From Clostridiales bacterium (GTDB lineage Bacteria; Bacillota; Clostridia; Lachnospirales; WQUN01): a stretch of DNA of 37,102 bases. The notes below the pieces were generated by a model. That model was not told where the DNA came from and did not search any database. It saw only the letters and a program-made list of their open reading frames with translations. Shown here piece by piece: positions 1-7,624 of this stretch. The translations under genes were made by a program, and so were the position numbers. The stretch spans positions 1 to 37,102 of the forward strand of contig JAISZB010000218.1 of assembly GCA_031269465.1 (NCBI GenBank), read 5' to 3'. The stretch's first letter is position 1; each line of letters opens with the position of its first letter.

Positions 1-12
1 GGCGCCTTCGCC

Positions 13-70
13 GCCACCAGACCCCAAGACCGCCTCGCCTGCGGCTTCGGCGGTCTTGGGGTCTGGTGGC
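13..70. repeat. GC-rich perfect inverted repeat, 22-bp stem
   Basis: Bases 13-34 are the exact reverse complement of 49-70, with a 14-base spacer that can itself pair (GCC with GGC). No T-run follows on either strand, so a classical intrinsic terminator is not obvious. It differs in sequence and GC content from the PAL elements elsewhere. It could be the end of an upstream transcription unit or a separate repeat family. Confidence 0.75.
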
Positions 71-221
71 CCCTGCTCCTACGTCTTCCACTTGGGTAAA
101 GGAAAAAAATCCCTATGGCGACTGTTGCATTTGATATAGCAATTTATATTTTATTTTCAAAGGGACTCGTTCCTTTATCATTCTGCGGAATTACAGGCAA
201 ATGAGGCTATTTTAGAGCTTT

Positions 222-359
222 ATGCCAATTTGCAATCAAATGTATCTATCAGGTAGCTTGATTATCCATTGGAAGGTACGAAATCCGGTCTCGTCATTTC
301 GCACTGGATGGATAATCGAATTCTATGATCAGAACTTTCAGATATGCAAATCAGTATAT
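222..359. repeat. PAL element, degenerate, mixed B/C type
   Basis: The left arm has TGCAATCAAATG and GCTTGATTATCCATT. The right arm has GGATAATC and ends ATGCAAATCAGTATAT. The centre carries ATTTCGCAC. The arms pair imperfectly, as in the other elements, and the right end abuts the next element. Confidence 0.6.
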
Positions 360-584
360 ACCGTTTTTCATCAAATGTTCCTTTATTAGCTGATTATCCA
401 TTGAGTGTTGCGAAATGCCAATTTCGGTATTTCGCAACACTCAATGGATAATCAACAAAAAAAGGTTTTAGTACGAAAATACATTTTATGGACATTTGTC
501 CATGCCTCAAACACACAGATGGCTTAATATTTTCATCCTTAGTGGTGAAGCGAAGCTTCATAGGGGTTTATATGAAAAGAAGCA
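356..584. repeat. PAL-A element carrying one CAS-100 cassette
   Basis: The left arm reads ATACCGTTTTTCATCAAATG. The centre has GCGAAATGCC..GGTATTTCGC with perfectly paired CCATTGAGTGTTGCG arms. The right arm, before its TATATGAAAAG end, is interrupted by the 100-bp cassette at about 467-570. Confidence 0.8.
467..570. repeat. CAS-100 cassette, copy 1 (reverse orientation)
   Basis: About 100 bp, starting TTTAGTACGAAAATACATTT and ending CATAGGGGTTTA. It is essentially identical, in reverse complement, to the two tandem copies at 19634-19838. It sits in the same place within a PAL-A right arm, flanked by TTTA on both sides, which is consistent with insertion or slippage at TTTA. Confidence 0.8.
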
Positions 585-712
585 GTTTATCAAGCACCAA
601 AATAGGATATTAAATTCAAATCAGAATCATATACAGGCCTCGCATGATTTAGCATTTCCAAAAGGCGAAGACATATGCCTCTCATTTGAAATTTAAAGTT
701 TTAAGCGCAATG

Positions 713-811
713 CTATACCAATTTTCATCAAATGTCCCTTTTTTGTTGATTATCCATTGAAGCCGGTATAATCAACAAAAAAGGCAGTTTTCAATGAAAA
801 TCAGCATATAT
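713..811. repeat. PAL-A element, internally shortened
   Basis: The ends read TATACCAATTTTCATCAAATG and AATGAAAATCAGCATATA. The arms TTTTTTGTTGATTAT and ATAATCAACAAAAAA pair, but the usual central block is lost and only GAAGCCGGT remains. Total length is about 99 bp rather than about 132. Confidence 0.75.
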
Positions 812-989
812 AGCTGTTTTTATACCGATTTGCGACCAAATAGCAACCAAGAAAATTCATATGAGAATAAGTTTATACTGATTTGAAGATGAATGCTGAT
901 ATTGCGGCCTGATTAACAATTAAGGCGTTTGATGCCCGACCCAATTTCTGAATTTTCCTGCGCAAATCAGCATATAAAACCTCCACGCT

Positions 990-1024
990 AAAGAAAAAAC
1001 CCCGCATCGCGGGGTTTTTTCTTT
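990..1024 (-). terminator. Intrinsic terminator of the malF-malG unit
   Basis: A 16-bp perfect stem around a three-base loop: the core CCCCGC-ATC-GCGGGG is extended by an A6/T6 pair and further bases. Read on the minus strand it follows the malG stop by a few bases and ends in a T-run. The A-tract on the other side would let it work from either direction. Confidence 0.9.
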
Positions 1025-1028
1025 GGGT

Positions 1029-1880
1029 TCAGCCCTTTACAGCTCCGCCTGTCACTCCGCCTACGTAATACTTCTGCATATTGATGAAAAGTATCGTGAT
1101 AGGTATGGCGATCAAGACAGCGCCTGCGCAGAACCTGGTGAAATACTGGTACAGCTGTTCCCTGGCTGTCATTTTGTAGAGTCCTACAGCCAGAGTGTAG
1201 TTGGCGTAGTTGTCTTTCATTATGACGCTTGCCAGGATGTAGTCCGCCCATGGAGCTATGAAGGCAGTAAGTATCGTGTAAGTGATTATTGGCTTTGACA
1301 TGGGAAGGATAATTTTGTACATCAGCTGGAATTTGGTGCAGCCATCCAGCAAGGCCGCCTCATCAAGGGCAACGGGGATTGTATCAAAGAATCCTTTTTG
1401 AATGTAGTACCCCATTCCAGCCCCGCCTGAGTAAACTAGAATCAAGCCCAGAAGAGACTCGGAAAGTCCGATCGATTTCAGTATATGATAAATTGCTATC
1501 ATGGACATGAATCCAGGAAACATGCCCAATATTAGAACCAGATTCATCATGAGCTTCTTGGTGGAAAAGCGGAGCCTGCTGAAGGCGAAGCTTACGCCAA
1601 GAACAAAAACGGTTGAAATAAGGCAACTGAAAACCGCCACGATAAAAGAGTTCATATACCATCTCGGATAATTAAACTGCTCTGTTTCCGAGAATAGCCT
1701 GATATAATTGTTTAGCGTCAAGCCCTTAGGGAGTATGTATGGCGTAAGGGCGCCAGGCTCGGCTCTCAGCGAGCAGAGGACAAGCCATACAAGGGGCAGT
1801 ATCCATACAATGGAAAGAAAGGCTAGAATGATATAAGTTGCTATTAGTCCAGGGGTTAACCTTGCGTCGTTTTCTTCCAT
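1029..1880 (-). CDS. malG: Maltose-type ABC transporter inner-membrane permease, MalG family
   Basis: One of the two transmembrane subunits of a carbohydrate ABC importer, 283 residues. About six hydrophobic segments are visible (for example 13-36, 77-100, 110-130, 252-267). The conserved cytoplasmic EAA loop that docks on the ATPase is at about 174-195 (EAALLDGCTKFQLMYKIILP). Length and loop match the MalG family, although the exact sugar cannot be read from sequence. The ATG overlaps the malF stop by one base (TAATG), and a GGAGGG ribosome site lies in the end of malF, so translation is probably coupled. A strong terminator follows directly. I see no damage to the frame. The name malG is by family; a multiple-sugar (MsmG-type) permease is equally possible. 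Confidence 0.85.
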   Translation of the reverse strand: MEENDARLTPGLIATYIILAFLSIVWILPLVWLVLCSLRAEPGALTPYILPKGLTLNNYIRLFSETEQFNYPRWYMNSFIVAVFSCLISTVFVLGVSFAFSRLRFSTKKLMMNLVLILGMFPGFMSMIAIYHILKSIGLSESLLGLILVYSGGAGMGYYIQKGFFDTIPVALDEAALLDGCTKFQLMYKIILPMSKPIITYTILTAFIAPWADYILASVIMKDNYANYTLAVGLYKMTAREQLYQYFTRFCAGAVLIAIPITILFINMQKYYVGGVTGGAVKG

Positions 1881-3265
1881 TAGGAAAACTCACCCTCCCT
1901 TTGAACAGATGCAGATCTGTTGTAAGAAACAAGAGCCATGGTCGCGCTGAACACGAAGACCAAGATGCCTATCGTGGATGCGAGGCTGTAGTTCTGTTCA
2001 TTTACAGTCAGCTTGTAGAGCCAAGTAACCAGAAGATCCGTCTTTCCGGCTTGATAGTAGCTCAAAGTCGGCGGACCGCCGCCTGTCAGGAAGTATATGA
2101 CGTTGAAGTTGTTTATATTTCCAATGAAGGTGGTAATCAGATAGGGGGTAGTTACAAAAAGCATATGCGGCAAAGTGATGCTCATAAACATCTGAAGCGG
2201 GTTTGCTCCGTCTATCCTGGCGCTTTCATACATGTCTTCAGGTATGTTCATCAAAATGCCCGTAGTGATTAGCATAGTGTAGGGAACGCCGACCCAGATG
2301 TTAACGATTATGACGGTGACTCTCGCGACGTTTCCGTCAGTTAGAAACGGAATGAAGCTTTGGGCGTCCACAAGCCCGATCTGCCGCAGCAAGATATTTA
2401 AAGGCCCGGTGTCTTGAAGCACCAGTTGCATAAGAAGCAGAGACACGAACTGCGGAACGGCGATAGTGGACACGAAGAATGTGCGCCACATTTTCTTCAG
2501 CTTCAGACCCTTCTGATTTATCAGTATTGCGAGGATCATTCCCAATATATAATTGGTAAAAGTTGCAAAGAAAGCCCAAATGAGAGTCCACCCAAGAATG
2601 CCCAAGAAAGTCGTGGACCATTGGGGGTTTTCATAGAATACCGCTTTGAAATTGTCAAAGCCCACCCAGGTAAACAAATTTCCGGGCGGCTGATGATCTC
2701 TGTCGAAATTCGTAAAAGCCATGCAGATCATGAATATCAAAGGCAGTATCGTAAAAGCGAAAGCGCCGAATGCCGGAAGAGAGAGAACGGTCGTTTGAAG
2801 GTGGCCGTCAAGCATTCCCTTCAAGTCCTCTGTAAACGTCGACGGGGCTTTTTTATTCTCCAATGCGACCTGAGCGGCGTAAGCGGCTTTGCAACTCTTT
2901 AAGGCGGTAGCTACGAGGAAAACCAGCAAGAAAATGGATAGAACGCCGAATAACAGGATCTGCATCGAATTGTCGCCTTGCGTAATGTCGTAAATCTGAG
3001 TGGTTTCATTGAAAATTCTTTGTTGCGTCGCCTTGCCTAGACTGGGGAGCATGCCTATGAAGCCGAAGCCGGTTGAAAAAAAGTAAATTATATAGGCAAG
3101 CTCGATTAAGAAATAAAGAACCCCTTTGATTATCTGCCCGCGCAAAGCGCTTCCCAAGCCGAATATCACCAGAGAGAGCTTTGTGATTAAATCACCCTTA
3201 GTTATAGCTTCGCGAGAGTCAGAAAAAATATCTTGAATAACTTGGAGAAAAGAGCTTTTTTTCAT
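1880..3265 (-). CDS. malF: Maltose-type ABC transporter inner-membrane permease, MalF family
   Basis: Partner permease of the downstream malG product, 461 residues. It is longer than ordinary 300-residue sugar permeases because of an N-terminal region with two or three extra hydrophobic segments (about 28-65 and 102-122), an arrangement known for MalF/MalC-type subunits. The core has TM segments from about 160 on. The EAA loop is at about 346-368 (ESARIDGANPLQMFMSITLP), and the family motif NNFNVIYFLTGGGP is at about 385-398. AAGGTGG lies 7 bases before the ATG. It is followed with a one-base overlap by malG. The binding-protein gene is 1.7 kb upstream across a repeat block, and no ATPase gene is present, so the transporter probably borrows a shared MsmX/MalK-type ATPase encoded elsewhere. 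Confidence 0.87.
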   Translation of the reverse strand: MKKSSFLQVIQDIFSDSREAITKGDLITKLSLVIFGLGSALRGQIIKGVLYFLIELAYIIYFFSTGFGFIGMLPSLGKATQQRIFNETTQIYDITQGDNSMQILLFGVLSIFLLVFLVATALKSCKAAYAAQVALENKKAPSTFTEDLKGMLDGHLQTTVLSLPAFGAFAFTILPLIFMICMAFTNFDRDHQPPGNLFTWVGFDNFKAVFYENPQWSTTFLGILGWTLIWAFFATFTNYILGMILAILINQKGLKLKKMWRTFFVSTIAVPQFVSLLLMQLVLQDTGPLNILLRQIGLVDAQSFIPFLTDGNVARVTVIIVNIWVGVPYTMLITTGILMNIPEDMYESARIDGANPLQMFMSITLPHMLFVTTPYLITTFIGNINNFNVIYFLTGGGPPTLSYYQAGKTDLLVTWLYKLTVNEQNYSLASTIGILVFVFSATMALVSYNRSASVQREGEFS

Positions 3266-3417
3266 TTACTCCCCACCTTTACCGCTTATTTAGGCTCTGG
3301 CCAGTCAATGAGAAACTTGTTCAGGCCGAGCTTTTGCCTGAGGAGGACTAAACATCCAATCCCTTTGAGGCCGCTTGAGTACATCAGTAAAGCTTCTTCA
3401 TGCGCGCCTTTGATCCT

Positions 3418-3457
3418 GCCTCCCGGAAATCCGGATGCTCAAGGATTGGCGGGAGGC
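3418..3457. promoter_or_regulatory. Structured hairpin upstream of malF
   Basis: GCCTCCCG (3418-3425) pairs with CGGGAGGC (3450-3457), and inside it AATCC pairs with GGATT across a 2x2 internal loop. It lies about 150 bases before malF in the direction of transcription and is not part of a PAL element. No T-run follows. It could be a processing or attenuation structure; the function is inferred only from position. Confidence 0.45.
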
Positions 3458-3504
3458 AAGATGCGTTTGGCTTAGCTTATGTTCTTGTTATAGAGACTCT
3501 GCGA

Positions 3505-3637
3505 TATACCGCTTTTCATCAAATGTTCCTCTTTTTGCTGATTATCCATTGAATGGTGCCAAATGCCGAAATCGGCATTTTGCGCTCGCTGTATAATCAA
3601 GCTCCCAAAAAGGTAATTTTATATGAAAAGCAGTATA
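3505..3637. repeat. PAL-A element, full length
   Basis: A good type example: left end TATACCGCTTTTCATCAAATG, centre GCCGAAATCGGCATTTTGC, right arm GCTGTATAATCAAGCTCC and right end TATATGAAAAGCAGTATA. About 133 bp with ends TATAC..GTATA. The two arms are similar but not identical, so the hairpin has regular bulges. Confidence 0.85.
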
Positions 3638-4047
3638 ATTGGCGCCAGACTTAAATCGGGGACGGCGAATATGAAAATCTGGAATGCCGCTTGATTGAAT
3701 GACTGCTTATCCACCCTAAGTCCATTAAAGGCATCCTTTGCTCCAGTCCGCGTTTGGAGAAAAAGAATGGCTTTTCATAAGCCTTGGGCAATCAGCCAGT
3801 CAATCCAATCCGAGCTTTACGCCTGTAGGTTTCGCTCCCCATTCAAGCTTGAAATAGCAACGCAAAATTCATTTTTCATTATGCTCTGTACGTGAGAGCC
3901 AAGCTGGGTCAAGGAAGCGAATGATCGCATCCTAAATTATATGCCATAAGCTTAATGCTAAGACGCCTTTTGCTTTTCAATATTCAGCCTTTAAGGCGCT
4001 TTCGGATATCATTAAGCGCAAAGGCGGATAATCATGCTTTTAAATAG

Positions 4048-4155
4048 ATATAACGCTTTGCAGTCAAATGTGCCGATTTTGACGCCAGATTGTCCTCTTT
4101 CGCATTGTATAATCCAACATCAAAATCTGAACCATCCAATGCAAAGCGGTATATA
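4048..4155. repeat. PAL-B element
   Basis: The left end TATAACGCTTTGCAGTCAAATG is mirrored by ATGCAAAGCGGTATAT. The inner arms CCGATTTTGACG and ACATCAAAATCTG pair. CGCATTGTATAATCC gives the right inner arm. The centre is partly deleted compared with the copy at 16648-16778. Confidence 0.75.
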
Positions 4156-4183
4156 TCAAATGCAACTTAAATATAAGCCTCAT

Positions 4184-4414
4184 TTATACTGATTTTAATG
4201 CAATGTTCCTTTTTTGGATTTTATTATATATTGAGCGGCGCTATATCGCTTTTCATCAAATGTTCCTTTTTTGGAGCTTGATTAACCATTGAAGCTTATA
4301 TAAACAAGCTCCAAAAAAGGTAATTTTATATAAAAAGCAGTATAAATGTCGATATAATTAGCGCTATCTGTTTACTCAAGCTCCAAAAAAGCTGTTTAGT
4401 ACGAAAATCAGTAT
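4184..4414. repeat. Nested PAL-A composite (one element inside another)
   Basis: An outer PAL-A element has its left arm at about 4184-4240 (TTATACTGATTTTAATGC..) and its right arm at about 4346-4414 (..CTCAAGCTCCAAAAAAGCTG..GTACGAAAATCAGTATA). Between them, at 4241-4345, lies a complete smaller PAL-A copy beginning CTATATCGCTTTTCATC and ending AAAAAGCAGTATA. The inner copy interrupts the outer one near its centre at a TA. Confidence 0.75.
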
Positions 4415-4497
4415 ATTATTGAAGCAGAAACGTTTTTGCTTAAAAAATGGACTTGATGCTGAGCAGAATGAAAAATGAATTTTGAAGCCGGCCTTAA

Positions 4498-4632
4498 TTT
4501 TGATTTGCATATGAAAGTTCCTGTTTTGGAGATTGATTATACAAGCGAGTGCGTAATGCCTATAGGCATTAGTACCATGAAAGTGGATAATCATGCTTCA
4601 AAATAGGCGCCCTTGACTGCAAATCGGCATGC
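4498..4632. repeat. PAL-C element
   Basis: It starts TTTTGATTTGCATATGAAAG and has TTTTGGAGATTGATTATAC. The centre is the palindrome AATGCCTATAGGCATT. It continues GAAAGTGGATAATCATGC and ends TTGACTGCAAATCGGCATGC. The inner arms pair well while the two ends are of different subtype. Confidence 0.75.
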
Positions 4633-4740
4633 AAAAACCTTATTGAATAAAACGCAGCTCTCCTGACGCCGGGGTTTTAGCCTAGAACCGCTTTAGCCTA
4701 GAACCGCCAATGCTTCTTGCGCCTAAAAAGAAGCGCTGAA

Positions 4741-4763
4741 GGATGGGGCGGAGCGCCCCATCC
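4741..4763 (-). terminator. GC-rich hairpin downstream of the binding-protein gene
   Basis: GGATGGGGCG and CGCCCCATCC form a 10-bp perfect stem with a GAG loop. On the minus strand it lies about 230 bases past the binding-protein stop, and a T-rich stretch (CTTCTTTTTAGG) follows 8-15 bases later. The T-run is displaced, so partial termination or RNA stabilisation are both possible. Confidence 0.45.
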
Positions 4764-4994
4764 GAGAGCGTTTAAGAGCTTGGACAATATCAAAGCGCTA
4801 AGCCTTAATTGGCCGTAAGCTTTAATAGTTTCGCGCTTCCCATTGCTTATGGCGTCATTTGCAGGTTTTTCCGCGATTTATCATTTGGCGCTGATTATTT
4901 GCTTAATTATTTTATGCTATTGGATCATAATTTTCTTAGGTGAAAACAAGGGTAATAGACTAAAAAGCAGGTTTTAAAAATCGAAGAATCCTTT

Positions 4995-6254
4995 TTACTG
5001 AGTAATCTGAGCTACCATTGCGTCAAGCTGCTCTTGTATGGACATGCCGTAATCCTTTGCTTCCATTGCTGTTCCAAAGGCTTCAGCAGGACCCCAGTAT
5101 GAGCCGAGAACGTCTTTTTGGCTGGAGGCGAATGCGTACTGCGAGCCGAGAGCCGCCAGAGGGATATTGTCTTTTACTGCCTGGCTGGCCCCCGCATTCA
5201 AATTGGACGGGCCCATGCCTCTGACTTCGTATCTTTTTATTTGATTTTCTTCATTTATCAGCCATTCAGCCAGAGCCATCGCATCAAGCGGGCTTGCTGT
5301 GGAGGAGTTTACTCCAAGAAGCTTGAAGCCTGCGAAGCCGCCCATCTGAACTTGCTTGCCGTCAAGGGTGAAAGTCGGGAGCTTTGTAGCGCCGAAATTA
5401 TCGCCCAATATGCCCTCTATTGCTGAAGCGTTCCAGATTCCTGAAACAGCGGCGCAAATAGTTGTTCCGATTCCGCTTGTAAGTACTGCGTCGTCGCCTG
5501 TATTAAAGGCTGGATCTGCTGTGAAGGCTTTTATCGCCTCTCCGACCTGCACGCCTGTAGCACTGTTGAAATCGCAGATCTGCTTTTCATCCGCTCCAAT
5601 TTCAAGCTTGCAGCCAGCGCCCAGGAAGAAGGAGGCTATATAGTATCCATTTGAAACATCCATGAAAACTTTCTTTCCCGCGGCGTTGGCCTTTGCCATG
5701 ATTCCATCAAGCGTGGCTACATCGCTGTCAGAGAGCACGCTCTTGTCATAGTACAGGAAGTATCCGTTGTCCGCAGTCATCGGGTATGCGTACAGCTCGC
5801 CGTTTATTTCGCAAGCTTCAATGGAGCTTGGCATATTGGCGGCTATGATCGCGTCCTTATTTCTTGTAACTTCATACAAAGCGCCCGCTTTTACGAGCGT
5901 GCGGATCTGATCGTTTGCAAAGACGAAAACATCAGCTGCCGCAGCCGGGTCTTCCAGAACTCTGGTAGCAGCGTCTGCCTCGCTTACAACACCCAGCTGA
6001 ATGTCATATGTCTTGTCCGGATTTGCAGCTTTAAATGCCGCAACCATCTCATTTAGCATCGCTTGGTCTTCTTGGGAGCCCCATAATTTCAAAGTGACCG
6101 CAGCTGCCGCAGGGGGCGCCGCAGCGGTTGAATCCCCGCCGGTCCCGCTGTTGTCGGCCGTGCCTGGGGTTGTGCTCCCGTTGCACGCCGCCAGCATGCC
6201 GAACATAATAAGTGCGGCCATAACAAGCGATACTGCTTTTCCGATAGTTTTCAT
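4995..6254 (-). CDS. malE: Sugar ABC transporter substrate-binding lipoprotein (MalE-like)
   Basis: Extracellular binding protein that would deliver a sugar or oligosaccharide to the MalF/MalG pair. From the ATG at 6254 it has 419 residues. The N-terminus shows a lysine, a hydrophobic stretch and the lipobox LAAC with Cys24, so it is a membrane-anchored lipoprotein. A Thr/Gly/Ser/Ala-rich linker (about 27-52) follows, then the family-1 solute-binding fold (TLKLWGSQEDQAMLNEMVAA, later GELYAYPMTADNGYFLYYDK). A TTG at 6266 also opens the frame but touches its ribosome site, so ATG 6254 is preferred (AGAGG about 12 bases upstream, a slightly long gap). It is first in its unit, with a promoter candidate just upstream. 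The permeases lie 1.7 kb downstream across repeats. Ligand not determinable; the symbol is by family. Confidence 0.85.
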   Translation of the reverse strand: MKTIGKAVSLVMAALIMFGMLAACNGSTTPGTADNSGTGGDSTAAAPPAAAAVTLKLWGSQEDQAMLNEMVAAFKAANPDKTYDIQLGVVSEADAATRVLEDPAAAADVFVFANDQIRTLVKAGALYEVTRNKDAIIAANMPSSIEACEINGELYAYPMTADNGYFLYYDKSVLSDSDVATLDGIMAKANAAGKKVFMDVSNGYYIASFFLGAGCKLEIGADEKQICDFNSATGVQVGEAIKAFTADPAFNTGDDAVLTSGIGTTICAAVSGIWNASAIEGILGDNFGATKLPTFTLDGKQVQMGGFAGFKLLGVNSSTASPLDAMALAEWLINEENQIKRYEVRGMGPSNLNAGASQAVKDNIPLAALGSQYAFASSQKDVLGSYWGPAEAFGTAMEAKDYGMSIQEQLDAMVAQITQ

Positions 6255-6324
6255 ACTCTTTACCAACCTCTCTTCTTAAAAATTTAAATAAAAAAACCTG
6301 CTCTATTACTTGTGATCCTATCTA

Positions 6325-6353
6325 AAAGTACCATAGTTCATATTTATTGTCAA
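6325..6353 (-). promoter_or_regulatory. Candidate promoter for the sugar-binding protein gene
   Basis: On the minus strand a perfect TTGACA (6353-6348) is followed after 17 bases by TACTTT (6330-6325), about 70 bases before the ATG. The -35 and the spacing are ideal but the -10 is weak (3 of 6), so control by an activator is possible. Confidence 0.5.
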
Positions 6354-6585
6354 TAACTTTTTTGTGATGACTTATACTAAAACATACTGTTGTTTCTTAT
6401 ATTTGATCAAAATATCATCCGCAAATATAGCTTGGAATGCTTATTGGCCTGAAATTCTCTGGTTTTTTACATTTTTGAGTGGAAGAAGCTCGATGTTCCT
6501 CCAATGCAGCCTTTATATCGCCTTCTTAATATATTTCAGGAGTTCGTCTTTTCAGCCTTATCCAAATCCTTTGGAAAAGCTATGG

Positions 6586-6678
6586 TGATTTGCATATGAA
6601 ATTTCCTATTTGGAGGTTCATTATAGTGAAAGTGGAGATTCGAGCTCCAAATCAGCCGCATCCAATTAGGCATATATA
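6586..6678. repeat. PAL-C remnant
   Basis: TGATTTGCATATGAAATTTC at the left and TTGGAGGTTCATTATAGTG match PAL-C. GAAAGTGGAGATTCGAGCTCC is the right inner arm, and AGGCATATATAAAC the degenerate end. The centre is deleted. Confidence 0.6.
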
Positions 6679-7624
6679 AACTAGCCAAGAGGGAGGTTTT
6701 TAACCGGGCTCGATAATTCCTCCTTTAAATTTTAAGGCGCCCTGCATTTGCCTGCGCTTCTAGCCTGCGATTTTTTGATGAATCTCTGGCAGCCAGCGCT
6801 TTGATATGCCGATTGTTTGGGCCTGATTATCCGTCTTTCCTCTTCTTAGCCAGGCTGTGAGACTCTTATCGGTATACTAAAAGATAGTTTGTCGAATTTG
6901 AGGATATATTATCCCAAAGTTCAAAAATGTCCGCTTTTTTCCTGAAAGGTGCTGGCATAAAAATAATCGTCCTAAATTGATTTGAAGAAAATATCTCTAG
7001 TTCAAAAAAAGGCATGCCAATTAATTATGATTTCAGATGATTGCTAAAAATATCAGATATTTTGTCGGAATAGTATATTGAGTTAGAGAATAAGACGAAA
7101 TATGCCTAGTGAAAAACGCATAATTTGATATAAAATTATTGAAACATCTGGTAAAAATCAACCAAAAGGTGAATATTTAATTATAAATCCTTGTTTTAAA
7201 GCTTTTCCTTAAAGATTTTAGTACAAAATGATCTGTCCCCTAAAAGATCTTCAAGCATTATTTCTTATAAAACTGAAATAATAAGCGTATTGAACCAATC
7301 CTGACATTTGGCTTCCGTATATGCCGATAGACTTGATGCATATTAGCATAGCATGCAGGCGAAGGAATTATTCATCTGCTTCGGAAATCCATGATAAAGA
7401 TATATATCGGGACTCTTCCCCTAAAGGCGCCAAGAGGCGGCGCTTTAGCGCAAAGAGAGCTAGGCGGAATAAGAGCGCAAGGGCGCTTGCGGGATATGCC
7501 GGCTGCGTTTTGCAAGGCGCCAGCGCCAGCTTGTTAATTAAAAGCCATTATAGATAAATGCGTTTGCCTCACACGCGCAAATGTCAGGAAAGCCTTAAAG
7601 GCATCTTAAGATAGAGGTGGTTTA

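Larger units (their letters stand above)
1..989. other. Gene-free stretch filled with repeats
   Basis: No supported gene. It holds the GC-rich hairpin, three PAL elements (222-359, 356-584, 713-811) and degenerate arm pieces around 821-892. A 66-residue reading frame at 496-696 is translated mostly from the 100-bp cassette and recurs in the repeat at about 19.7 kb, so it is not treated as a gene. Confidence 0.75.
3266..4994. other. Gene-free stretch between the binding-protein gene and malF
   Basis: About 1.7 kb inside what should be one operon. It contains four PAL elements or composites (3505-3637, 4048-4155, 4184-4414, 4498-4632), a leader hairpin and a GC-rich hairpin at 4741-4763. Reading frames here translate repeat arms and have no family resemblance, so no gene is called. 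Confidence 0.75.
6267..7624. other. Gene-free stretch between divergent malE and the C11 peptidase
   Basis: It contains the malE promoter candidate, one decayed PAL-C remnant (6586-6678) and about 600 bases of AT-rich sequence (6850-7320) without recognisable repeats or coding signal. A 78-residue frame at 7321-7557 is Arg/Ala/Ser-rich, has no ribosome site and resembles nothing I know; not called. Confidence 0.65.

Noticed and set aside
496..696. A 66-residue protein on the plus strand.
   Set aside because: It is translated from the CAS-100 cassette and PAL arm, and recurs only where the cassette recurs.
988..2902. Several long frames on the opposite strand across malF-malG.
   Set aside because: They overlap strongly supported transporter genes, lack ribosome sites and show no family resemblance.
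7321..7557. A 78-residue Arg/Ser-rich frame before the C11 peptidase gene.
   Set aside because: No ribosome site and no recognisable domain; composition is that of random spacer sequence.
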